Source: Tyto alba (Eukaryota > Chordata > Aves > Strigiformes > Tytonidae). Taken from it: a stretch of 64,000 bases of DNA. The notes below the pieces were generated by a model that saw nothing but the letters and a program-made list of their open reading frames with translations, had not been told where the DNA came from and searched no databases. Numbering within the stretch: the first letter of the stretch is position 1; every line of letters begins with the position of its first letter. Shown here piece by piece: positions 1-12,356 of this stretch. The stretch lies in contig NW_024881329.1 in the NCBI RefSeq assembly GCF_018691265.1, positions 1,054,001 to 1,118,000 of the forward strand. Direction: 5' to 3'. Both the position numbers and the translations under genes were made by a program.

Positions 1-2209
1 TAGGGTGGGTTGATGGGACACAAGGCAGTTGGGTAATTGCTAGCGATGAGCTAGTGAACTCCCAGGTAATTGCACCTTACCTGGAGAGGGGTGTTGTCCT
101 GAGCAGTGTTTTAAAGGCAAAGCTTTGTGATATATAAAGGACAGTCATTGACTCCATATGACAGCACTGAATTATGACCAGGAAATTATCCCTTCTCCTT
201 ACCAAGAAAAAGAACACTTGATCTGTTTTCTTTCCTCTTGCTCTCTTAAAGAAGAAACACTCACAGTAAGAGTTGTGTGCCTGTCAGTCTGTGCCCCTTC
301 CTTCTCTTCATACACTTTAAACACTGTTGAGAAGTAGAGATGCTGTGCTTCAGGACAACAACAAGTGTCCCAGAAATGGGTCCTGAGGGGAGGAAAGAGA
401 AAGACAGACTCACTCAGTGCCTCTATGAAGACCCGGCATAGACCAACCTCTGTTAGACACCGGGGAGTCCTCGTAGCAGAGGAACCCTGGCAAGGCCCAC
501 TCACCAGAAGGCTTCAGCATAAGCTCAGATGTTTTGCACAGACGTGAGCCCCGAGCAATCCTGGTTCCTAGGAAAGCAGACATCATTAACAAGGTTATTA
601 AAGGGAGACATTAATTTTACTTTTAATGAATGTGGGATCTGCAGGAGTTTGCGCGGTCACTTGCTAGAGCCCCGTTGGCCCTTGGGCAAGATTTCCCAAG
701 CCCCGGCCATCTCCACGCGTGTTTGAGCTCCTCAGCCAGGGGAGTATTATATATTATATAGGAGTAATATATATAAGTATATATTACTGAGCCCGAGCGT
801 ACGCAGAGCTGGTAGTCCTCACCTAACCCTCGTGTCTGGGGCTGTCTCCAGCTCTGCCTCACCCCAGCGCCTCTGGTCTCCAGCCTTGGTACTTTGTGTT
901 TGTTCTCCCTGCACAGCCATCAGTGGAGAAGCCAAAATTGCTTTGCCCTCCCTGCTCGTGGAGGAGAGGGCTGGAGACTTGAGTTCTGTAATTGCCACCC
1001 TCTCCTACCCCAGAAAGTAGTAATGCCCAAAGCAGTGGTGACACTAGAGCCCTCTAATGCTTTCTGGAGTCTTCAGCAGCAGATCCTGGAGGGCTTTGGG
1101 AAAGACACTGCGTGCATGACGTCTATTTTGCAGCTGGGAGGATGGAAGCAAAGCATGGGGGCAGGTTTGGGCAAGGGCCCTCCCAGCAGAGCCAAGGGGC
1201 TGACAGCATTGCTCCCACCTCACCCCGGGAGCAGCTCATCAGGTGGGTCTGGTACTGGGAATGCTCTGGTTGAGTGGTTCGTTATCTGCTAGAGCCTTTT
1301 CATTTCGCCTCGTGATTAAGAGACAAAGACAGCAAGTGTGTGGCTTCTCTACATTTTAATGAGCTTTCCTCTCCCTCTGTAGTAAGACAGAAAAATTGCA
1401 GCAAAACCAGCAAAACAATCTTCAGTACAAGATTGTTCCAGTGATGGCGAGAAAATAAGTAGTTTGTGGGCCCAGGACCACCCAGGAGAGGGGCTTCTCT
1501 TGGCCCAACAATGATTTAAGTGGTTTAGCAAGTCAGGAGTGCCAACAGTAGAGCTGTGGCAGAGTCATCAATATATTATGAATTTTGGGCGACTGGACCA
1601 GATATTTCCAGGTTCAGGCTGATAGAAACAACAGCATTGGTCCAGGTGTCTGTAGCTCCACTGACATGCCTGGAGCTGCTCTACTGCTACAGTTAGCGAT
1701 GGGAAAAGTGGTTTACACTGTTCTCATCCCCCAGCCTGATCCAAGCACTTGCTCCTCCACCTTCTCCTTTGTTGGCACGAGCATTTCCCCGACTGTCTGA
1801 TGCAGAGCACTGGTCTGGCAGAAAAAAAATAACCATGTTCTCCCCTGGGGTTTTTCTACAGCTGGATCAGTCCTTGATCCAGTTCTCTGCACCAAGAGTA
1901 GTGCTGGCACGGTGGAGCGGGCAGCACAGGCTGTCAGACACCATTGCCTGCTTTAACCAGCTTTTAACCTCTCTTTCCCAGCTGGGAAGTAGAAGTCATG
2001 GGTGGATTCTTTCCCTTCTCTTTCCTGTAGTGTTGTTAAGGAAAACGTGCATGGGTTTACTAACCGCTGCCAGATGTTTGAAATTATTTAGTCTAATCAT
2101 TGGTCCAGGAACTAACTCTTGGTCCAGTGGCTGTGACTACGGGAGTGCTGAGTTGAAGCAATTCCCTTGCCAAGATGAGCACCAGGCCTCACGACACCAT
2201 TTTTGAACC
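1..2209. other. Noncoding stretch, no exon recognised
   Basis: I see no protein family, no convincing exon flanked by splice sites and no RNA gene here. The open frames are short, overlap on both strands and look like chance. The one structured part is an AT-rich block at about 743-788. This could be intergenic DNA or an intron of a gene lying to the left. In human, LRRC56, LMNTD2 and HRAS lie on this side of RASSF7, but none of their exons was recognised by eye. Confidence 0.5.
743..788. repeat. AT-rich microsatellite with weak palindromes
   Basis: The block is almost entirely A and T, with runs of TATATA and partly self-complementary segments. It is probably a decayed (TA)n microsatellite. 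Confidence 0.6.
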
Positions 2210-2460
2210 CGAAGGTAGTGAGGTACAGGCAAAGATCAGAGCACAAGATTCAAAGGCACGAACTGCTGAGTGTTAATCCTGGCTCTACTGATCATTCTTT
2301 TTGTCCTGGGGCAAATTATTTGGCTTTCCTTTGCTCCGCTCCCCTTCCATCCCCTTTCCAAAACCTTTGTCACATGAGGGTTATGGAGAAGCTTGCAAAA
2401 TGCCTGCTGAAGTGCTTTGAAGATGGAAAGCGCTATGCACTAATGATAAGTTGTACAGGC
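2210..2460 (+). repeat. Ancient MIR/CORE-SINE-like element
   Basis: The order of landmarks matches MIR-type SINEs: a tRNA-like head ending in AATCCTGGCTCTACTGATC (about 2275-2293), a core around CTGGGGCAAATTATTTGGC (2305-2323), and a tail with GTGCTTTGAAGATGGAAAGC (2412-2431) followed by GCTATGCACTAATGATAAG. The copy is diverged and has pyrimidine-rich insertions. Identification is by pattern memory; a repeat-library search would settle the subfamily. Confidence 0.55.
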
Positions 2461-5170
2461 AATATAAACAAACCTGGGTATACATCTCCCACGCTACAGG
2501 AGGAAGGAGGAGGGGTTACCCGGTGGGTGGCACCCACCGCCTAATTACAAGGCTTGTCGCCGGATCCCGTCAGTGTGAAGCATCCTCTTGGCTAAAAAAC
2601 GGCTGACATGGTCACACCTGATCAGAGGTAGGGGAGGAAAAACTTGTCCCACGAGTGAACCGGAGTGGCTGGAAATTTCCTTTGGGAGGAAGGGGGTGAG
2701 GTGAGCGGTGGGTGCTGGCAGTGGGAGGGGGTTGGTCTCCTGGACCACCCCCAGACCTACTGGTTCTGCTGTATCTCCTCTTGCTTCTTGTCTGGTGAGA
2801 TTTTCCAAGTGATTGCTGTATGGTCTTGAGGGTCTCATAGGATCTAGGGAAGTCCTTCGTGTAGCTGCTGTTAGACTCCATTTGTCCTCTCTGACAGCTG
2901 ATTTGGGGGCGGGGGGAACCCCTGACATTTTAAGTACTCTGTTGGTCCCACATCAGTCTGTCAACTCAAAAAGCAGCACAGCCCCGAAGTGTAAGATTGA
3001 AGTAAACTCTGGGTATGCTTTGCTTTCTGAACCTTTGCAGCATTTCTGGGTCACATTTCTGGCATGTCTTTGCAACAGCGAGAGTTAAAACCTGAAGGTG
3101 CATGTGTATGTGCTAAGAAAAGTGAGATATCCACATCATCAGCTACTGTTGGGGTGACAAGAAACGTGGCAGGTGCCATGATGGTTGACAGATCTTCTGA
3201 GATCAGCCCCAGCCAGGTGTCTTGGTCCTCTTACACAATGCCTGTGGCTCTCTCCTCACTCCTGCTTCTTGCATTTCACATGCATTTATGACCTTGTCCT
3301 AAATCTAAGTTATTCTTGCAGATGTAGCACCCTCTAAAGAGCACCTGGGATAGGTTTGCAGGTCTGGCCCCCTGTTTTGGCCGAGTACAGCAGCAGTTTT
3401 CTGCATGGGCGTGAAAGTGCAGGTTGAAAAGCCCAGAACCAGGGAAAGCAGTTGTGATTCGTGCCTCTCTGCCTTTGATGCTTTGTAGCTTGGGAAAAAA
3501 TCAGCTGGAGCCCATTGTGTGCAGACATATAAGCGCCTAAAAATGCAGGTTGATGTCTGCATGCTGTCTGTTTTGCTTTTAAGCTGGCTCTCAGAATTTT
3601 GTTCTCTGTTTGGGAAATTCTTTTCTTTCTCCATTTACCAGCCTTTTCCAGTCTGAAAGCTTCTGGGGTAGGAGATGTCCCCATATGTGTGCAAGCGCAT
3701 GTTGCAGGCCCTCATCTCAGCTGGAGACTTGTACCGAATCACACAAAACCAGCTCTGGAGCTGAGCAGCCCCAGATGCTCTTTAAACCTTGCAGAGCTGC
3801 ATGTAGGAGAGGGTATTTTTTCCCCAGTGAGCATCTGATTCCAGCAGTGCCGTGGGGAGAGGGGGGATACCTGCACCACCTGGGTGTTCCTCCATCGCTT
3901 GCCAGGGCTGTGCAGCACCCGTTCGCAAGCAGTGCTTCACCTTGGAATCCCCTGAGGGGTGCCAAATCTATCTGCTGCCTATTTGCTTTCCTAGTCTGCA
4001 TGTAACAGCCTGGGAGATTATTGCCCCCACTCATCCCGCTTGCCAGACAGATGTTAGAGACAGTGATGGATATATCTGCTCTCAGATTAAAAAGCTGTTT
4101 ACAACGCACCCCCAGCCAGCTGTGGCCCTCTGCCCTGACAGCTTTCAAGCGCTCTCTTGAAGAAATCCTCTTTTTTTAACTCAGACCTACCCTTTCCTAC
4201 AGCCTCCTCCTGCTGTTTTCTGCCTGGCAAAGCCCCAGCAGCAGCCCCCAAGCAACGTGGCACGTGTAGGGGAAACGACTTTGGCTGACTGGGATGCTTT
4301 TGCAGGGAGCCCAGGTGCTGTGCACAGTACAGTGGGGAGGAGAAGCCGCCTCCGGATGGAAGTTAGAGATCTCCTCCTCCTCCCTTTTCTCTACTGGATC
4401 CAGCAGTTCAGCGGTTGTGTCAGCATAACTCAGCAGCGTGGGGACAGGGAGGAGCTGGAGCCTCCACAGCATCAAGCAAAAGCCTCACTTTGCTCTCAGT
4501 TGCCTGTTGCAGGCACTTACTTATGTCACCTGGTTGTAGGGGGAGAAAAGGAGCTGCATGGGACGGACACCACAGACCAGCTCCTTCAGGACGCTTTTTC
4601 CTCTGTACCGGACGATTGTGCACCAGCTTTCCCTGTCCCAATGTCTCTGCACAAGCAAGCTCCCCCTTGGCATGGATTTTCCTGCCTTTCTGCAGGGACC
4701 CCAAGATCTAGTCGTTCCCTGGGCTGCCTTCCCAGGGCTTTTCATCCTGCCGGAGACTGTAACAGCATGGGCTGCGGCGCAGGTCTCGTTCCTTCCCTGG
4801 GTTTGCCCTGCGACGGCAGCAGCAAGGACGTGCTGGTCCCTGCAGTTGGACAAGAGGCCGGTATGCTGCCCTTTGCCTAGGTAGATTTAAAATTCTAAGA
4901 GCAGCAGTGCTCAAAAAAGGACCTTCTCCCTTGGTAGGAGATCTGGGTGAGAAATTCTGGCTCAGGGCCGATGTTGTGTCAGGACAGGGATGCCGGGGTG
5001 GCAACGTTACTCATGGAGGTGGAGGGGAAATCCTTAACCTGGAAAAGGAACATACAAACTATATGTGTTCAATAGGTAGATAAAGCATTACTTCTACAAG
5101 CACTGTAAATTAAGCCATTTCTCCCCACCTCCTCCCAGATTTTATCAGCCTAAACTGGAATTTTCTGTGC

Positions 5171-5193
5171 TTTTTTTTTTTTTTTTTTTTTTT
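5171..5193. repeat. T23 homopolymer
   Basis: An uninterrupted run of T. It could be the tail of a minus-strand retroposed copy, but no element body is recognisable beside it. Confidence 0.9.
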
Positions 5194-6982
5194 GCTACTA
5201 AGACTTGAAGGAACTATATTTTCAAGCAGCCAGTGACTTTTTTTTTCTAAAAATCTCAATTTTCCCCTGATGTCAGCTCAAAACCAGGCCCCTTTAAGAT
5301 GTCTCAGGCTGCTTTGAATCACTAATTGCTTCTGAATAGGCAGGCCAAATGTTTTATCACTTCAAACTCCCATAGCAATGCAAATCTATACAGCTGAGAA
5401 GCCTCTTTCCATGCATGGGGGTGATGGGTATAGATAAGGATTAAAAATGGAAACAAATTCAGCCCGGGGGGTCCTCTTTGTTCCTCCCTGCCCTCGATGG
5501 GGTTGCCAGGGCTACATTTGTTTCCCTGCATCTTTTCTGGACGGGATCCAGCCTCCCCTGAATGCAAAGGCAAGAGGTACAGTGGCTGGAGAGGGCTGGA
5601 TGAGTTCCTAGGTACGTACATATTTCATTGCCCATGCCAGGCTCTGCACTGTCTTCTCTCTCCAGTTTCACAAAGGTGCTGCTTTCTAAAACCCCCTCGT
5701 TGAGGGCGACGTGCCTCAGGCTTCATCCTGTCTAAAGTTTCTGGCTGTTCAGTTGTTTTCCACTTTCTCTGAAAGCCAGCCAGGCACGTTTCCAACGCCT
5801 GGTGGGAAAAGGAGGGATGCTTAGTAGGGAAAGCAGGACCTGCCACAGACCCCTTTGGGGAGGGCAGCGTCTGCCATGGCATGTCCTGCTTGGGGTGGTT
5901 GCATGTGTTTTGGGGCTATGCGGGTTCACACAAGGTGCAGCACTTTACAGAACCTCTTTGGTGCTGGGCTGCCCCTCGCTTCTTTAACTAACCCACAGCT
6001 CAAAGGCATATCTTGACTACGAAGAGGTGAAAAATCTCAGTGAGCAAGGGCAGTCTGAATCCTTCTTTTTGCTTAAATTGCCTGTTATTAGAGCTGCGTG
6101 CCATGTGCTGAGTGTGGCTGTGCTCAGAAATTGCCAAGAGCTTGGCAGTATGGAAGCGAAAGCCAAATTACTGACTTTCCAATAGAAACGAAGATGCATG
6201 CTGAATGTGCATCTGTTGGATGATACTTCTATTTCAGACGTGCTGCTAACATACAAATGGAAAAGCAACTTCGTTAGCACGATTTATGTAGTTGCTAGAA
6301 ACCCTTGGGTTAAGAATACAGTGATATTTTGTAGGCATCAGGTACTATTTATTCTTAGCATAGTAGGCAATAAAAATTATTTTCTCTTAGGCTTTCCAAG
6401 TGAATTCCAGTTGTCTAAGATACATTACCTGACCTACTCAAAGAGTCTGTACATAGAGAGCAAACAAAGTATCCTGACAAATAATACCTTCATGTAAAAA
6501 TCAATAGCTAGTAAGAAATGAGTCCCTTGAAGATAGTAACAATTTATCTTTAAACTTGAAAGAAAAACTGCAAAACTTTGTCAAAAAGAAAAAAAAAATA
6601 TCTGCTCCTCTTTATTTAGGTATTATTCTTTCTGTGTTTCGTGTGCATATAGGACTCACTTAGGACTTGAAATAACTAAGGATAACTATTGTTATTGTCA
6701 TTGTGCTTCTATCAGAGACAGCTGCCTGAGTGCTTTCTCACCAGACTGGGATTTCCAGGGAGGCACAGATAAACTAGGAGGATGTGCCAACACTCAGCTA
6801 CCTGAAGGGATTTGGGGCCTCCATTCATCCCTGTTTACTAAAGAACTTTGACTCAACAGAACCAAAAGCCAGGCTTAAATCCTGCAGGGGTTTAAGTCTT
6901 CAGTGACGAGTTCCAGACCAGGTGTAACTATCTTGTTGAACTGGGGTCTTCATACATAACCCTGGTCTTCCTAGCTGGGGGG

Positions 6983-7021
6983 AAAAAAAAAAGAAAAAAA
7001 AAAAAAAAGAAAAAAAAAAAA
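6983..7021. repeat. A-rich tract
   Basis: Thirty-nine bases of A interrupted by only two G residues. No retroposon body was recognised upstream. Confidence 0.9.
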
Positions 7022-8234
7022 GATGGATTTGAGTATAAAAATAATACAGGACGACTAGAAACTAAAGAACTTGCCTGTCCTTTGCAAGCTTGTCCCTGGA
7101 GGTGTCTTGGATGCCCAAGTCAGTACCCAAAGCAATTCAGGCTTGGGACCCTCCTTGTTTCTGCCCAAGGTCCCCATTTGGGGACACCCACCGCTGGCAG
7201 CCTCGGCAGGGCGAGGCTGTGGGAGAAGACCTCTGGTTTTGGTGGCGGTGAGGACTGCGAGGCTGGCTGGGTGTAACGTGGGGGGGTTCTGAGAGCGCAG
7301 GCTGGCGGGTGGCTTCGGAGGCACGGGGGTGGAAAAACAATTTGGGGCCAAGGGGAATGGCACGGGTAAAGAGCAGGAAAAGGTGTCCCGAAGGGTGGAA
7401 GCCATGCTCCTCCCCAGGCTGAGGTGCCTTCCCAGTGCGAAATTGGGAGCCCAGGCAGGGAAGGAGGGGGAAAGGCTGCAGCGAGAACTGGAAAAACCTG
7501 CTCACGCCAGCTGGGGATTCACATTACTCACAGTGGTTTAAAACAGGTCAGGTTCCCTTCGGTTTCAAGGCAGAGATGGCCAAACTGCCTAAAGACTGTT
7601 TTCAGCCCAGCTTCGAGCAAGCCCGAGCTCCCGCATGCCGGTTTGCTGCGTCACTGCCCCTGTGCTCCCCACTAACCCCCCGCCAGTGCAAGGTCTTACT
7701 GGAGTTTTAAGCCTTTCTAAGCAAAGGCTGGGCTAGGAGCCTGCCCGTGGTCACGCTCCCCAGCCCACCCGAGGCGGGGAACCACGGGCGGTGGGATCGC
7801 GCCCGGGCGCTCGCGCCCCCTGACCTGCAGCAGGCTTTGAAGGAGCTCGCCCAGCGAGTTGGTTGGTTGAAGCTGGAAGGGAGCGGGCTTTTGGGGGTGC
7901 TCCCCACTGCGGAGGAAGGGTGGTCTGCCTCCCCCAGATGCCCTTGCAGGTGGGGAGCTCGTGGCAGTGGTGCAAGTCGAAGCTGCCCTGCTGCAGGTCT
8001 CGTCTGCGCTGGCTGCACCACGCTTCTCCTTCCCACCAGAAGATGGGCCAGATGGGTCAGCCCCATACGATTTCTCAGGTTGTTACAGTCAACGGGGTGT
8101 GAGCAGGGGTGAAACCGCGCTCTTGTTGGGAAGAAGGAGGAAAAAAGAAGCTAACAGAGTTAGAAATCAGATTGTCCGAGACTAATGGCTGTACCTGCTT
8201 ATTAAGTAGCAATAACAATAATTTACCTTTGAAT

Positions 8235-8455
8235 TGCAATAATTCATCGTAACGCTTTGCACCTACCTCATGAATCCTTGCTGCTTATCTCACCCCTCTT
8301 GTTTGGGGATCTGAAAGCACTTCATAAACATTAATTAGTTATTCCTCCACACCCCTGCAAGCAAAGTAAACATTATCCCCATTTTGCATCTAGGGAAGCT
8401 GAGCTCACAAGAGATAATAACTGAGCAGGGCTGGAGGAGCCCAGGGAGCAGGGCC
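8235..8455 (-). repeat. Ancient MIR/CORE-SINE-like element, reverse orientation
   Basis: On the plus strand the stretch reads as the reverse complement of a MIR-type tail and core: AAGCACTTCATAAACATTAA (about 8317-8336), then ACATTATCCCCATTTTGCAT (about 8371-8390), then a diverged 'GGGAAGCTGAG' block. These are the reverse-complement counterparts of the tail of the copy at 2.2-2.46 kb, so the two belong to related families in opposite orientation. Divergence suggests an amniote-age insertion. Confidence 0.55.
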
Positions 8456-11273
8456 CTAGCACAGGCACCTTTCTGCAGAGGGCTCTGCAGCATGGTCACT
8501 GAGGACATAATCCAGGATAATTCAGACCCTCACCCCCCCATGGTTCTGTGTTTACCGCTGTTTTCAGGTGGCAGGAAAGGTGTAAAAAGGGTGAGGAGAT
8601 GTCTGCAGCACTGAGCTCATCACTATCTCACCACCTTCAAGCCTCCACCACAGGGACCAGGCACCTGCCAGTGTGAAGCACCTGTCATTATTCACAGTAG
8701 GACTCTCCCTTTTTTTTTAATGACTAAATTAATGACCCTAATCTGTTGGTGTGAATGTGGTTAATCCCACAGCTCTAGGGACTGGCAGTTCAGAAACTTT
8801 TCCTCTCCCGCCTCCTCACGCCTCACTTTGCATCCTAACCTAATGTGCTGGCACCGGGATGAGCTGGTAGGACTGGTGCAAAGCAGAAGGCACCGACCCC
8901 TGTGCTAGCTTGGCAATCGGGCTGCTGTGAGTAAATATCCAGCTACAATAGTAACGGAACAGGCCATCCATCCCCAATCTCTCAGCTAGGGGCCGTGCCA
9001 TGCACAGTGCCACCCTGAAACAAGATGCTTGAAGTTAGCCCTGTGCTCAAGTGCTTTGACGGGTCTTGGTCCTTAAGGAAGATGGAGTCTGGCACCATGG
9101 ATGCAGCGTGTGACAAAGATGCCAATTAAGGGGAGGATGTCTTCTGAAAATAATGAGCTTCGGCAGTGGCCAGCGGTGGCCCATTGGGCGGGGGTTTATA
9201 TTCTTTTTTTCAGAAACCAATGGTTGACTTTTGGAAGCCAGCATCAGAGCGGGAGGAGGATCATGTTTCATAGACAAATCACGGTGGATTAAATGTAAAT
9301 GAATCCGCAGCTTGATGGACAAATGGGATCAGTGCCGGGAACCCCAGCTCCCGGTGGGGGATGGATTAGTAATGGGTACTGGTGCATTTGCATGCAGGGA
9401 GGGAATGAATGGCAAGGCAGGGAGGTTTCCAGCACTGCCCTGCCTGTAACATCACAAGAAAGAGACATCTCTGGGCTCAAAGAAGATAGGTCAAGCCTAG
9501 ATAAACACCAGCTTGGTCCCCCATCAGAGAATTACTGAGGCATGAAGAAAAACTTTAACAGCTGCAATGCTGCTTTTGAACCTCCTAGTAAAAGGGAGGG
9601 TCAGGAGGTCAAAACTTTCAATGCTTCTGGGAAGGAGAGGACTTTTCCTGGCAAGCCTTTGAAAAACCCAAACTAAATTAGCACGACCAGACTGCTAAAT
9701 GCTTGGGAAACCCGGACGGCTCAGGTCACAGGCTCCCCCAGCAGCAGAGCAGCAAAGAGATGTTGCATTCCCATACTCAACAGCCATAATTAATGGAGCA
9801 ATTTCCTAGGCAAAAGGCAGATCTCGAGAATCCTACCCAGCACCTGGACAGGAAATAAAAGCTTGCAGGATGTGCCCTGGGCATCCCTTCTCCTCCTGAC
9901 ACTGTTGCCCTTTCTCCTTTCTATTTCTCCCGTCCATTTTCTCGCCCTTCACTTCCATCTGCCGTTGTTTTGGCTGTTTCTTCCTCCCCTGTTCCCGGAG
10001 TCGCACAGCTCGGCTGGCTGTTGAAGTGGGGAATGGCGATGAAGCTGTACTGACCCAGCCATACGCCCTCCTGGGGATGCCGGATGGGAACACAAGAGCT
10101 CAAACTTAATTACATCCCTTTTTTTTTTCTACTTTTTTTTTTTTTTTTTTTTTTTACAAAAAAAAAGATAAGCAAGAGCCCTGCTCCACATTTTGAGTTA
10201 CTCACTTCCATTTTGAAGGTGGATTTTGCTGGTTTGGACCTTTTGCCAGAGCCATTCCAGCAAAGAGCGGGCAATGCATGTTCCTGGAGGACGTAGGGAC
10301 CTGAGATTTCTGGCTCTGACCCCAGTGTGGGTTTTTACAGTGCTGCCTTTCCACTTGGCTCCCGTTTGTCTGCACAGTGACTTTCCTGGGCACCACGTTC
10401 CACAAGACCCTTTGCAGGTCATCTCCTGGCACAGCTCCCCCCCCCCCCCATCGGTGTGGAAAGCAGAGAGGCACACGCAGACGTTGCAGCTGCTGTTAGT
10501 GTTGTCAGAGAAGCGTTGTGTCCTTATTAGATGCAATCCAAATACATAAGCAGACCAAGGTATCAAAAAAGTTCACTGTCTAGGGCTGCAATCCTGCAAG
10601 CTGCTGTTGAGCATCCCCATTCCTGTCGCAGCCACACGACACGAGGGCTCAGCAACTTTTGCAGCCTTGCTGCAGAAGCAGAATGAAAACTTCATTGCAT
10701 AAAGCAGGAGGACAGGAAATCCATCAAGCCTCAGAGGCCAGCAGGCCTGCCCTTGAAGGAGAACAGCTAGTCTTCCCACCGTACCAAGGTCCTGCTACCA
10801 GATCAGAGTCTCTCCTTCCCTGCAAGCCCTAACCCAAACGGGGCTGCGAGTGGGAACGGTGGGGTGCGGTCAGCTGCAGTGGCTCTGCGGTGCTGAGCCC
10901 AGATTTGGCTTTCCTGTGATGCTGCAGCATCTTTTCCTTCTCGTGTCTCTTGTTGTCCTAGAAACAGAGGAGAAAATTCTTCCAGACAAGCCCTTTTGTT
11001 ACATTCAAGGCAGCATCTTCTGTCTCTTAGCAAAACAGTGTATGGTTACATAATAAAACCCTTGCCAGAAAAACAACAGTGGGTTCAAAACATTCCAAAG
11101 TAACCTGGAAAATCTTCACACCCTCCAAACTTTCCCAAAGTCCTAAGAGTGCTGAAAGGATTAATAGGCACTCCCCAAAACTGCTACAAGTATATGGTGA
11201 GTAACAGAAGGCAGTGCTCCTATATATATACACTATATATATGTATGTATTCTACTTACTTTATATATACTAA
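8456..11273. other. Noncoding stretch with T/A tract
   Basis: No exon recognised. It contains a T-rich then A-rich run at 10119-10167, a C13 run at 10437-10449 and the AT-rich left flank of the solo LTR from about 11221. Confidence 0.5.
10119..10167. repeat. Poly(T) then poly(A) tract
   Basis: T10, a short interruption, a T run of about 24 and then A9 after ACA. The T-to-A switch can fold back on itself. Confidence 0.85.
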
Positions 11274-12267
11274 TGTGCTGGCTTTGAGCTGTGGGGTTTT
11301 GGTACCAGGGAGGGGGCTACAACAGTGGCCCCCGTGAGAAGCTTCTCAAAGCTCCCCCAGCTCCAAGTCAGCCCCAACTCTGGCCAGGGCTGAGCCAACT
11401 AGTGATGGTGATTGTGGCTCTCTGGGAACGTATTTAAGCAGGAGAACCTGAGAGGGGGCTGGGGCTTGTGAGGAGGAGTTACGAGAAGGACACCTATGTG
11501 AACAGCGAGGTCAGTGGGGGGAAGGAGGAGGAAGTGGGGGAGGTGTGCTGGAGCAGAGACCCCCAGTATCCCGTGGTGAGACGGCAGGGCCACCCCCCCT
11601 GCCACCCATGGAGGTCACGGGTGGAGCAGAGGCCGGCCTGCAGCCTGTGGAGGAGCCCACACCAGGGCAGGTACCCGCGCTTAAAGGAGGCCGGGACTCT
11701 GAGGGGAGAAGCAGCCCCCGCTGTTGTGGTTCGGCACTGGGAGGGCTGGAACACGCGGGGGGAACCACAGCGGAGCAGCGTGGGAACGGCTGCAGCCCGT
11801 GGGGAGGACTCAGACTGGAGAAGGTTCGTGGAGGACTGTCTGCAGGGAGAGGGGAGCCCCGTGGAGCAGGGGAGGGGTGCACGGCGTTCCCCCCACCTCC
11901 CGAGAAGGAAGGAGCGGCGAGCTGGCTGTGACCCCCATCCCCTGCCCCCTGCACTGCTGGGGGAGGAGGGAGAGATGGGGAGCAGAGCTGAGCCCGGGGA
12001 GAAGGGAGGGGTGGGGGAGGTGGTTTTGGATGTCGCGGCGCTTCTCAATGTCCCGCCTTGTCTTTTAAGTGTTGTCTTTATTAGTGTCTGAATTAAAGTG
12101 ATGTTCTTTTTTTTTCTTCCCCTGATGAGTCTGTCTTTTGCTCATGACTGTAATGGGTGAGCCATCCCTCCCTGTCCTTATCTGGATTCCTGAGCCATTT
12201 CTGATAGGGAAGGGGTGAGTGAATGGCTGCATGATGCTCAGTTGCCCTCTGTGCTCAAACCATGACA
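11274..12267 (+). mobile_element. Solo LTR of an avian endogenous retrovirus
   Basis: The 994-bp unit begins TGTGCTGG and ends CATGACA, with five-base flanks actaa (11269-11273) and actat (12268-12272) that look like a target-site duplication with one mismatch. It has a TATA-like TATTTAAG at 11431 and an AATTAAA poly(A)-type signal at 12091. Its 3' part, about 12120-12267, contains the CATGACTGTAAT and CCTGTCCTTATCTGG segments I associate with a bird LTR family. There is no gag, pol or env coding sequence and no partner LTR in the window, so it is a recombined solo LTR. Plus orientation follows from the TATA and poly(A) order. The family name was not assigned. Confidence 0.72.
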
Positions 12268-12356
12268 ACTATTTATATATAAAAAATTAAAAATCTATAT
12301 ATATTTGTAAGTATATATATTATTTATATATACTCTCTCTATATATATATATATGT
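12268..12356. repeat. AT microsatellite, right flank of the LTR
   Basis: A run of TATATA-rich sequence with a CTCTCTATATAT segment. AT-rich sequence of the same kind (11221-11273) borders the left side of the LTR, so the element apparently inserted into an older AT microsatellite. Confidence 0.8.

Larger units (their letters stand above)
2461..8234. other. Noncoding stretch with simple repeats
   Basis: No exon, RNA gene or mobile element could be supported here. It contains a T tract at 5171-5193 and an A-rich tract at 6983-7021. A small CpG-rich patch at about 7740-7830 is too short to call a promoter. Frames of 60-210 codons occur on both strands without recognisable domains. Confidence 0.5.

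Noticed and set aside
11468..12091. A 207-codon plus-strand frame across the LTR, with long antisense frames over the same stretch
   Set aside because: It lies inside the LTR, has no retroviral or host domain and is explained by GC-rich, stop-poor composition.
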